The position numbers and the translations under genes were made by a program. The notes beneath the pieces were generated by a model. The model saw only the letters and a list, made by a program, of their open reading frames with translations, was not told where the DNA came from and ran no database searches. From Eutreptiella sp. 'Long Island Sound 2002' (lineage: Eukaryota; Euglenozoa; Euglenophyceae; Eutreptiales; Eutreptiaceae), in the NCBI GenBank assembly GCA_964036045.1, contig OZ038381.1, positions 124,441,708 through 124,505,707 of the forward strand: a stretch of DNA of 64,000 bases, read 5' to 3'. Below, in pieces: positions 55,419-64,000 of this stretch. Positions within the stretch are counted from its first letter, which is position 1; every line of letters begins with the position of its first letter.

Positions 55419-55767
55419 TTAGGCAGCAGCCTGAGAACTGCCACCCTCAGCCTCAACCACCTCATCCTTTGAGTCTTTGTGCCCCTGTTGCACCAGCCAT
55501 TTCTCATGTAGTCGTGTCTCGTGGGCCATCAGCAGCTCCGAGGCAGTGCCGAAGAGGGCTTTCCGCTCGATGCGATACGCAAGCACCGCCAGCATGACCT
55601 CGTCTCCTGCCACATTCCCGCCAATAATGTCCTCGTACAGCACAATGTCAACGTCTGCAGGGCTTTTGAATTCGCTTTGTCCCAGACTCTCCAGCGCTCG
55701 TCGTAAGGCCCGGCAGCTCTTTGCCTCCTCCTCCAAAGGCAGCTCTCCCTCCTCCAGGGGCAGCGAT
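55419..55767 (-). CDS. Possible last exon of a SET-type lysine methyltransferase gene
   Basis: Minus-strand coding exon of about 115 codons preceded by an acceptor-like CATACCATCATCAG at 55,768. The sequence SLPLEEGELPLEEEAKSCRA, LRRALESL, VDIVLYEDIIGG, VLAYRIERKALFGTASELL resembles the helical substrate-binding domain that follows SET in Rubisco-LSMT/SETD-like lysine methyltransferases (LPLEEE...C..LR, then a helix ending in an EK/ERK-x-L motif). The SET domain would lie upstream on the minus strand, where only repeats and a MULE are visible, so this may be a stranded exon or a transposed gene fragment. It is the only sequence in the window that looks like host coding DNA. Stop after SSQAAA at 55,419. 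Confidence 0.42.
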
Positions 55768-56219
55768 CTGATGATGGTATGCAATGAGAAATGTCTGGTA
55801 CCAAATCCCCCAATTAAGTGACATTTAAGGAAAGTGGCGGTGGTGATATCGGCTGACAGCGGTGTGAAAAATGTAACTCGTAAACAAAAAAAAATCGTCG
55901 AGTCGTGTATTTTTTTGTGTATCAAATTTTGTAAATTTTTACGGTAAATGCGTGTAATTTTTCTTTGCGGTAATTTGTGTAAATTACAAAAAAATTGAAT
56001 TTCTTTTTTGCGGTCAACGCATGCAATTTTTTTTGGCGGTAAGCCGTGTAAATTATAAAAAACAATTGAAAAATTGAAAGAAATGCAACTTTTGCAATAC
56101 ATGAGCAATATGTACAGCTGCCGGTTCCGTACGGCACCCCATAGCGACCTTAACGATGGGACGCCGAGTCCACAGTGCACCTAGCACTCTGTGTGGCGAC
56201 CAATTAGTGGGGCCTCCGC
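55768..56219. repeat. GCGGTAA / GTGTAATTTTTTT motif cluster
   Basis: Three to four degenerate units of the form GTCGTGTAATTTTTTTTGCG followed by GTAA between 55,890 and 56,060. The same motif appears in the inverted-repeat arms at 61,550-61,700 and 63,430-63,600. No gene. Confidence 0.7.
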
Positions 56220-56560
56220 CAAAATAACATACTTGCACATGGTGGCATTGGCATTGCACACAAAATCAGGCCCAAGAAGAAGAACCCTGATAGGGCCATG
56301 GCCAATGCTAGTGCCACCATTATAGACCACCAAGGCACTGGGATGGGGCCAATATAACATAGTATCACATGGTGCCATTGGCACTAGACAGAAAATCAGG
56401 CCCAAGTAAAGAGTCTTGACAGGGCCATGGCCAACATCCAATGTGCCAGAACTAGGAACAAAATCACGCTCAAGAAAAGAAGTCCTAACAGGGCCATGGC
56501 CAACGCTAGTGCCACCATTATAGGCCACCAAGGCACTGGATGGGGCCAATACAATAGCAT
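56220..56560. repeat. Degenerate tandem repeat (GGGCCATGGCCAA units)
   Basis: GGGCCATGGCCAA recurs at about 56,293, 56,422 and 56,491, with surrounding strings CTAGTGCCACCATTATAG and CACCAAGGCACTGG repeated. The minus-strand open frame of 122 codons follows the repeat and is not called. Confidence 0.75.
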
Positions 56561-56787
56561 GCTTATACGCTCCACCATTGGTACACCAAACGGCCGGAGG
56601 AAATTACAGCCCACAAAACATGCAGCCGCTACAACTAGTTGCAGAATGCCCGCTTGTAGATCAAGTAAGCTTTTGTGTCGCTAGACTTGGGCTTTGCACC
56701 ATTATTGGTGTTTAGCTGACAAGCACCGCGCAACTCCGCTACCAGCTGGTTGGCCAGGTCATTGATGAAAAGCTAGTCGCGCTCCAG

Positions 56788-57309
56788 CTAGCGAGATGCA
56801 TCTCTCGGGTAGCCATCCGGCACCTTGCGCCACTCTCCACGGATGAGGACCTTGGGACGGGTGTCCTCCTCTGTGGGAGGGGCCATGGAAGGTTGCGTCC
56901 TAGCCTCCGGGCTTTCCACGCTTTGCTCGGCGGAGGCCTTCTTGCCTTGGAGTGGGGTGGGGGTGGCCTGAACACTCTCCTCGGTCACCAAAAGTGTACC
57001 TTCAACTTGGGTGCGGGGGGGAGACTCATGAGGGCAAGGAAGCTCGGTCACACCCTCCAAATCATCACCAAGCGCTTCAACGACCTGCACAGCGTGATAA
57101 GCATTAACAATGCCGAGCACATAGTCCACAAAACCGCCACCCATTGGGACGAGGGGCACATCGGAAAAAGTACCCCGGTGCTCCACCACCAGCTTCGCGA
57201 TGTTCAAGCTTTGAAAACCACAAGACCAACCGTCCTTTTGGAATCCCAAGGCGCAGTGCTTGGTGGTTGGCGAAAGCTTCCTCATGGCCGTCAAGAAAGC
57301 CATTTCCAA
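56788..57309 (-). pseudogene. MULE-linked Ulp1-type cysteine protease fragment
   Basis: 173-codon frame. Its N-terminus carries the catalytic end of a C48 (Ulp1/SENP) peptidase: GFQKDGWSCGFQSLNIAKLV, with the Gln and Cys of the H-D-Q-C set; the upstream His and Asp are missing. The remainder is an acidic, Pro/Thr-rich tail. In plants, Ulp1-like domains are fused to or carried by some Mutator-like elements (Kaonashi type), which fits the transposase pieces immediately upstream. The junction with the transposase at about 57,300 lacks the middle of both proteins, so an internal deletion has occurred. Confidence 0.6.
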
Positions 57310-57822
57310 GCAAGGAACAATGCCTCCACCCTTTTTCGCATGGTCTTACAAAAGCAGCGGATAGAGGACTTATTCGTTGACCCAGCTATTGGCATGCCCG
57401 ATATAGCCACCTTGTGCGACGCTGTCATGGTGCACAACAAAAGAATGTGATTCTTCTCACAAATGGTTTCACTTGTTCCATCAAGTGCCACCCAAACAGC
57501 CGTGCCACAACGCTCTGCCTCAATTGCTTGTAAACGGGCATTGTGTAGCCAGCCATCGCAAAGTGCTGAACACCATGCACATTCTTTGGGGGGTCTGGTA
57601 TGTGTGACCCAACAGCAGAAGTGTGACATCATCACTCGACTCACGTGGGAAATTGGAAAAGACGCTGTGCAACTGCGCTGGTGTCACTTTCGAGCTAGTG
57701 CCATGCCGCCTGCGGCGATTGTTAGAAACAAAACGGGATATCATCCTAGCCGAACGCTCGAGGCTATACTCAATGCAGCGCCGGTTGCCATGCAGCTGCT
57801 CAACAATCTCCTGAAACCTCAA
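57291..57822 (-). pseudogene. MULE transposase, start of catalytic region
   Basis: Two frames, joined by an indel near 57,560. First part: LRFQEIVEQLHGNRRCIEYS, RMISRFVSNNRRRRHGTSSK and FPRESSDDVTLLLLGHTY. Second part: WVALDGTSETICEKNHILLL followed by VAISGMPIAGSTNKSSI, which has the layout of the MULE first catalytic Asp (DGTxxT) and the strand pair after it. The second Asp, the Glu and the SWIM finger are absent. The element is therefore an internally deleted, non-autonomous copy. Confidence 0.55.
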
Positions 57823-58045
57823 ATTTGTTTCGAAATATGTCTGCAGAATGATTTACCTCGCACCACCATCCAACTAGGTGCCAAAACTTGGCACACAATG
57901 CTTCTATGTGTTGTCCTGCATATGTCCTCCAGCTCGTGGTTACCAACCGTCGGTGTGCATCGATCAAGGCCCAGAAAATCGTGGGGTGTTGCGGGGGGGG
58001 GGGGGGGACCCAATTAAAAAAAAATGCAAATTAGAGGCAATGCAC

Positions 58046-59252
58046 TCAACAATCAGGCATAAGTGAATTGTTATTCTCTATGCCAAACTTGGGTAAACCT
58101 GAAGACAAGGTGTTGCGCACGGGGGGCTCTACCTCTGCGAACTCCACCAACAGGTGTGAACCGTAAATGGAGGTGTATCCCGCAAACATTTTGATCGCTG
58201 TCATTTTTTGTTCAATCCTGCGGCTAGTGCTAGGTGTGGATGGGAATTCGGTCGAACCAGGTGATCGGAATAACCACTCCGTATCCGTGTAGGTGGGCAT
58301 GGCGGTGCGTGTGCGTGTGGCAACAGGCTTGGTGTTGCGTGGGGGGGGGGGGGGATTGGGGCACAGGCTCCGCTGGGCTTTGTGGTCCTTTTTTTGAGTG
58401 TGGTGGGAGTAGGAGGAGTGGGCCGGTTGTGGGTTTGGCTAGTGCATATGGGCCATCTTGCCGTCTCAGTTGTGGTAGCAACGTGCATCACCATGTGTGT
58501 CCCCCTAGTTTGACTGCCAACTACCAACATCATCGGGAGACATGGACTCCATGTACCGCACATGAACCGTAGCAGGGCACTTCGGCATATACCCACTGTC
58601 CGGCCTCACAGGGTTTGTGGCACACCACAACATGACATGCGTCTTGGAGGACGCATGTCGGCAACGAAAGCCTTTCTCGTGCCAAGACACCATGGCTTCA
58701 TCGAGTGTCCCAAACTCACTTGCAAGGGTAGGGGTAGGGGTATTGGCACCGTGTTCCTCCACCAAGGACATTTCCACAGTCTAATGTTGTGGCTTGAAGG
58801 TCAACCCATAGTAAAACTGAGCTCCCCGAGCTGTCACCTTTTTGAAGCCTTGGTGTTCTAAAAAGAGACTAATGTCGCTTTTTCGGGCACGGAAGTGCTG
58901 CAAAGCATGGTCCAGGGTGGGCTTTTCCCTCACCCAATCCTTGTTTGAACTTTTACACTCAAAAAACTTCTCGAGCCAAGCCTCCGTTTCTATCCTTTGT
59001 TGTGGTCTGTGTCATCTACACGTTGTGTCTTCCACACGATTTCACGATATATATACCCACGGTACCTACACCGGGGACATGCATTTGATCGCAAACGGCA
59101 CAAAAGGTCCGTAAATGGTTACCATATTGCCCACTCTTCAGACAAGGGACACTATTGCGCATCACATCCAACAATGGCTTTGATTGGACTACGTTGCAAT
59201 GGTCAGTGGTGACATCAAAATTGTCATCAATCCACTTTTGGAAGGCTTGCAT
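58046..59252 (-). pseudogene. MULE N-terminal DNA-binding region, broken
   Basis: Pieces in minus-strand order: ATG at 59,252 (MQAFQKWIDDNFDVTTDHC, with CLKSGQYGN and CAVCDQMH) to a stop at 59,016; a frame around 58,980-58,505 (DWVREKPTLDHALQHFRARK) with an in-frame TAG before VEMSLVEEHG; and a putative WRKY/FLYWCH-type finger (FRCRHASSKTHVMLWCATNP, then MPKCPATVHVRY). Beyond 58,500 a possible intron or decayed stretch contains a G run, and 58,300-58,046 is open again. The finger resembles those at the N-terminus of MULE and FAR1-like transposases. A GA microsatellite (59,260-59,294) lies just upstream of the ATG. Confidence 0.5.
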
Positions 59253-59256
59253 GGCG

Positions 59257-59259
<3 letters not shown>

Positions 59260-59294
<35 letters not shown>
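59260..59294. repeat. GA microsatellite
   Basis: About 17 GA units, directly upstream of the MULE N-terminal ATG. Confidence 0.95.
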
Positions 59295-60369
59295 AAGGAG
59301 CGAAAATCCCACTCGACAATCTGAAGGTTGAAAAAACAAATACGCCTCTGAGAAAACTACAAGCTCTATTGGGCTTTGCACCTGTCAAGTGCAATAATGC
59401 ACGTTACCCCGCGGCATATATAATTTCGCTTAGCCCGCTTTACAAGGGGGTTGGCCGTCGTGACTCCACACTGATGAGGAGCCCCGGGCGGCCCCGGTCA
59501 TCAGTTTTTTCTTTTCCCCCGTCTCTGACTACAAAAATTAAGTTCGCTCAAGACGGAATAGCCACGGCTCGGCCAAAGAAAATTATTGTGTTGTGTTACC
59601 GGGTGGCGGGTCGTGCGGGCTCACACTCGGACCCAAAAATTGTCTCGTGGCAAACGTTGCCACCCATACCCCACACGATGGGGTATGTCGTGGGGGGTGG
59701 CCAATACCAATTGCGGCCATCCCCCACTAGCATTCTTGCACATGGGGTTGCTTGGTGGTGCTTCCGAACGTACATGCATACAACACTTACATGCCCAGAA
59801 CCAAAACAGCGGTCTTGGGTGAAACCTCAACCCACAATATGTGCAACAAAATTGCATGCTGTGCCCCATTCAATTTCCAATCATGGATCCGCTCCATATA
59901 CGTTGATGTCCGTGGGCGCGCCGTGGAAGGTGGAGTCTTGGGTGCAAACATAGTTGAAAAAAATAGAAACCAATCGAAAAGTGCAAATACCTAGGAGGAG
60001 CCATGACAGAAACACAGCCGGAACCCCGTATTCATAAGCAAAACATAAGTAAAACACAACATATAAATAATGCAGGGAAAAGAGTCAAGCCGGAGGGCTG
60101 AACTAACCACCCGAAAGTCCGCTAAGCGTACCAGCCAAGAATAGGAGGGCATGTATTTTGAATGTCGGTCCGCCCCATCCACCGCAACTTAGCATGTGTC
60201 CGAGACTCTTTAGCCATGAATGACCTGTAAGCTCCTTCATAGGCTCAAGGGCAAATTTTCACAAACAACCAAACAATGGTACACAGCATACATATTCCAA
60301 GGGTATCATCCGTGCCCAAAAAACTCATTGTAGCCCATGTTTTTGTGTGTGCAGCCAGCCATGTCGCTC
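59295..60369. other. Intergenic, no supported gene
   Basis: No domain found; a 194-codon plus-strand frame at 59,369-59,953 has no recognisable motif. At 59,470-59,503, CTGATGA ... TCATCAG flanks a GC-rich core and could form a hairpin followed by a T run. Confidence 0.45.
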
Positions 60370-61122
60370 AGGGGTGGGTCAATTCTGATTCCGTCCCCGG
60401 CTCTAAAGTGTTGGGGATCCCTCGGCTAGCAAGGGTTATGTAGCCATCTAGCCCACTTGTGGGCCACCTGTGATTCTGTCCCCCGCTCTGAACCGTTCGG
60501 GACCCCCTAAGCGGTACCGGTTATGTAGCCGGCTAGCCGAGTTGTGTGCCACTTCAGATTTTGTCCCCCGCTTTGAGCATTGGGGACCCACCAGGTGGCA
60601 GGATTTATGTAGCCAGTGGCCCACAAGTCTCGTCGCGTCCTTGGCTTTGAAGCGTTGGGGACCAACTGGGCGGAAGGGGCTTTGTAGACCGCCGGCCCAC
60701 TTGTGGGTCAATTCTGATTCTGTCCCCCGCTTTGAAGCGTTGGGGAGCCCCCAGGCTGCAAGGGTTATGTAGCCAGCAGACCCACTTGTGGGCCGGCCCA
60801 TTTGTTCCCCGTTGTGAAGCTTTGGGGACCCCTTAGGCGGCAGGGGTCATGTAGCCACCACGCCCACTCGTTGTTCCGTCCTTGGCTTTGAAACGTTTTG
60901 GACCCATAGGCGGCACGCGTTATGAAGCCACTAGGCCCACTTGTGGGCCGTTTATGATTTTGTCCCCCGCTTTGAAGCGTCGGGGACCCCCCCAGGTGTC
61001 GGGGCTTCTGTAGCCACTAGGCCCAATTGTGGGTGAATTCTCATTATGCCCCCCCCCCCCCCGTGAAGCGTTCGGGACCCTCGAGGTGGCAAGGGTTATG
61101 TAGCCACCCAGCCCACCTGTGG

Positions 61123-61843
61123 GCACCTTCTGATTTGGTCCCCCGCTCCGAATTGTTCAGTACCCCTAGACGGCAGAGGTTATGTGGCCACCCGGCCCAG
61201 TTGTTGGCCACTTGTGATTCAGTCCCCCTCTCCGCAGCAGTGGGGACCCCCCAGGCGGCAGGGGGTTATGTAGCCACCCGACTCGCTTGTGGGACACTTC
61301 TGATTTGTCTCCCGCTGTGAAGTGTTGGGGTCTTCCCAAGTAACAGGGTTTATGTAGCTGTTTATGTAGCCACTGGACCCGCTTGTTGGCTACTTCTGGT
61401 TCAATCCCCCGCTGTGAAGCGTTGGGGTCTTCCCAGGTGGCAGGGGTTATGTAGCCACCAGGCCCACTTCCGGGCCACGTCTGATCCTGTCCCTCCTTTT
61501 TCCCTTGTTTTCGTCGTGTTTGCAACAATGCCCAAATGTGTGTAAGAAAAAAATCGGCCAGTCGTGTAATTTTTTTTTGCGGTAAGTCGTGTAAGCCGGT
61601 CACACGCATTACAGCAAAAAAAAAATTACACGACATGACAATTTTGTTACACACATCTACCGCAAAAAAAAAGTACACGACTTACCGCAAAAAAAAATTG
61701 CACCACGTGACGATTTTTCCTACCACTCGGGGAGTCCCTGGCGCCACAAAACGGGGCACAAAGTCAGAAGTGGCCAACAACTAGCCGGGTGGATACAAAA
61801 CCCCTGCTGTCTAGTGGTCCCGAATAGCGGGGAACAGAATCAG
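61123..61843 (+). repeat. Large inverted repeat, left arm
   Basis: Near-identical to the reverse complement of 63,296-64,000. It includes satellite units and the GCGGTAA motif block. The left arm has a 12-bp duplication (TTTATGTAGCTG) near 61,350 that the other lacks. Confidence 0.92.
61545..61705. repeat. GCGGTAA motif block in left arm
   Basis: Alternating GTGTAATTTTTTTTGCGGTA and its reverse complement (TACCGCAAAAAAAAATTACA), so each arm itself can fold into hairpins. Confidence 0.85.
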
Positions 61844-63295
61844 CCCTAACCCAGTCATTCCGTCCTTGGCTTTGAAGTGTTGGGGACCCAACCGACGGGC
61901 AGGGGTTATGTAGACCGCCCGGCCCACCTGTGGGTCAAATCTGATTCCGTCCTCTGCTCCCGAGCGTTGGGGACCCGTGAGGCGGTAGGGGTTATGTAGC
62001 CACCGGGCCCACTTGTGGGCCACTTCTCATTCCGCGTTTGGCTTTGAAGCGTTTGGGACCCCATTGGCGTCAGGGGTTATGTAGACCACCGGCCCACTTG
62101 TGGGTCCATTCTGATTCCGTTCCCCGTTTTGAAGCGTTGGAGACCCCCCAAGTGGCAAGGGTCATGTAGCAACCATGCCCACTTCTGTACTAGTCTTGAT
62201 CCTATCTCCAGCTTTGAAGCGCTGGGGACCCCTTAGGCGGCAGGGGTGGTTTGTACCGCTGGCCCGATGATCGGTCAATTCTGATTCTGGCCCCCGCTTT
62301 GAAGTGTTGGCAACCTCGAAGTGGTAAGGCGACCCTGCGACCCACTTGTGGGCCAGTTCACATTTTGTTTCCCGCTGTGAAACGTTGTGCACCCGTCGGG
62401 TGGCAGGGGCTATGTAGCCACCCGGCCCACTTGTTGGCCACTTCTCATTGCGTCTTTGGCTTTGAAGTGTTGGGGACCCCACCTGTGGCAGGGGTTATGT
62501 AGACCTCCCGGCCCACTTGTGTGTCAATTTTGATTGTGTTCCCTACCCTGAAGCGTTGGGGACCCCCCAGGTGGCAGGGGTTATGTAGACTGCCGGCCCA
62601 CTTGGAGGTCAATTCTGAATCTGTCCCCCGCTTTGAAAACGTTGGGGACCCCCGAGCTGGCAAGGGTTATGTAGCCACTGGGCCCGCTTGTTGGCCACTT
62701 CTCATTCCGTCCTTAGCTTTGAAGCGTTGGGCACCCAACCGGCGGCAGGGATTGTGTAGACTGCCCGGCCCACTTGTGGGTCAATTCTGATTCTGTCCCC
62801 CGCTTTGAACCTTTCAGGACCCCCTAGGCGGCAGTGGTTATGGAGGCGGCTGGCCCATTTGTGTGCCACTTCTGATCCCGTCCCCCGCTTTGAAGCGTTG
62901 GGGACCCCCGAGGCGGCAGGATTTATGTAGCCACCAGGCCCATTTGTGGGCCACTTCAGATTATGTCCCCCTCTCTGCAGCGGTGGCGACCCCCAGGCGG
63001 TATAGGTTATGTAGCCACCGGACCCGCTGGTCGGCCAAGTCTGACTCTGTCCCCCGTTTTGAGGCTTTGGGGACCTTCGAGGTGGCAGGGGTTATGTAGC
63101 CACCCGGCCCACTTCTGGGCCCCTTCTCATTTTGCCCCCCGCTCCGAAGCGTTGGGGACCCCCCAGGTGGCAAGGGTTATGTAGCCACACGGCCCACTTG
63201 TGGGCCAATTTTGATTCCGTCCCTCTCTCTGTAGCGGTGGTGACCCCCCAGTTGTCAGGGCTTACGTAGCCACTAGGCCCAATGGTGGGCCTCTT

Positions 63296-64000
63296 CTGAT
63301 TCTGTTCCCCGCTATTCGGGACCACTAGACAGCAGGGGTTTTGTAGCCACCCGGCCAGTTGTTGGCCACTTCTGACTTTGTGCCCCGTTTTGTGGCGTCA
63401 GGGACTCCCCAAGTGGTAGGAAAAATCGTCACGTGGTGCAATTTTTTTTTTGCGGTAAGTCGTGTACTTTTTTTTTGCGGTAAATGTGTGTAACAAAATT
63501 GTCGTGTCGTGTAATTTTTTTTTTGCGGTAATGCGTGTGACCGGCTTACACGACTTACCGCAAAAAAAAATTACACGACTAGCCGATTTTTTTCTTACAC
63601 ACATTTGGGCATTGTTGCAAACGAAAACAAGGAAAAAAGGAGGGACAGGATCAGACGTGGCCCGGAAGTGGGCCTTGTGGCTACATAACCCCTGCCACCT
63701 GGGAAGACCCCAACGCTTCACAGCGGGGGATTGAACCAGAAGTAGCCAACAAGCGGGTCCAGTGGCTACATAAACCCTGTTACTTGGGAAGACCCCACCA
63801 CTTCACAGCGGGAGACAAATCAGAAGTGTCCCACAAGCGAGTCGGGTGGCTACATAACCCTTGCCGCCTCGGGGGTCCCCACTGCTGCGGAGAGGGGGAC
63901 TGAATCACAAGTGGCCAACAACTGGGCCGCGTGAACACATAACCTCTGCCGTCTAGGGGTACTGAACAATTCGGAGCGGGGGACCAAATCAGAAGGTGCC
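63296..64000 (-). repeat. Large inverted repeat, right arm (truncated by window end)
   Basis: Reverse complement of 61,123-61,843. Base 64,000 pairs with 61,123, so the arm probably continues past the window. Loop is 61,844-63,295 (satellite). Confidence 0.92.

Larger units (their letters stand above)
60370..63420. repeat. Satellite of about 80-90 bp units
   Basis: Diverged tandem units of the type CCCGCTTTGAAGCGTTGGGG ... GGCAGGGGTTATGTAGCCAC ... GGCCCACTTGTGGGCCA. GTTATGTAGCC-type strings recur at about 60,436, 60,528, 60,606, 60,683, 60,765 and 60,848, and so on, giving 78-90 bp spacing. Interrupted at 61,500-61,740 by the GCGGTAA motif block. Many short frames are repeat products. Confidence 0.88.

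Noticed and set aside
56181-56549. 122-codon minus-strand frame with internal repeats
   Set aside because: Follows the GGGCCATGGCCAA tandem repeat; no domain.
59469-59505. Hammerhead ribozyme (CTGATGAG present)
   Set aside because: No matching CGAAA and stems; it is a simple inverted repeat.
59369-59953. 194-codon plus-strand frame
   Set aside because: No recognisable motif and no codon-usage support by eye.
1-64000. CRISPR array
   Set aside because: Tandem repeats here are contiguous without unique spacers; the genome is eukaryotic.

Overview
This window is eukaryotic repeat-rich DNA with no cellular operon, rRNA or prokaryotic feature. Spliceosomal-type introns, Ty3/gypsy (Metaviridae) retrotransposons with chromodomains, a Mutator-like element with a Ulp1-type protease and a 3'-end LINE fragment point to a large algal or plant-lineage nuclear genome. 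A charophyte-like green alga is my guess only; the sequence does not prove it. Almost all recognisable coding sequence belongs to mobile elements, and most of it is damaged by stop codons or frameshifts.

Layout. 1-2,255: GC-rich minus-strand LINE remnant plus an unidentified ORF. 2,270-21,776: a Ty3/gypsy copy (B1, plus strand, with a head-to-head inverted gag piece at its left) interrupted by a complete 13.3-kb Ty3/gypsy element (A, minus strand, 3,575-16,903) with 2.45-kb LTRs, PBS, PPT and a CCGCT target duplication. 22,380-24,600: minisatellites built on CGACAGG and a 30-bp unit. 26,948-29,085: a TIR DNA transposon (D) whose transposase-like gene has an intron. 29,097-48,640: a second B-family copy (B2, minus strand) split by a complete 15.5-kb element (C, minus strand, 30,830-46,332) with two 1,530-bp LTRs, TGTAATA/TATTACA ends and a GGTCT duplication. 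48,660-55,400: no supportable gene. 55,419-55,767: possible last exon of a SET-domain methyltransferase-like host gene. 56,788-59,252: broken MULE/Ulp1 element. 60,370-64,000: satellite of about 80-90 bp units carrying a large inverted repeat that runs off the window end.

The most interesting object is element C. It encodes a very large coiled-coil Gag, an aspartic protease, a Cys/His-rich segment, a dUTPase with all five family motifs, a protein with one hydrophobic segment and a Dam-methyltransferase-like fold, then RT, RNase H, DD35E integrase and a chromodomain. Element B carries a similar Dam-like module between protease and RT. In all four gag-pol junctions of the window (A, B1, B2, C) Gag and Pol are separated by an in-frame UAG, followed by GGG in three of them. 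In A and C the gag ORF starts inside the 5' LTR and is read through the primer-binding site. Together these suggest a shared, stop-readthrough expression strategy in this genome's chromoviruses.
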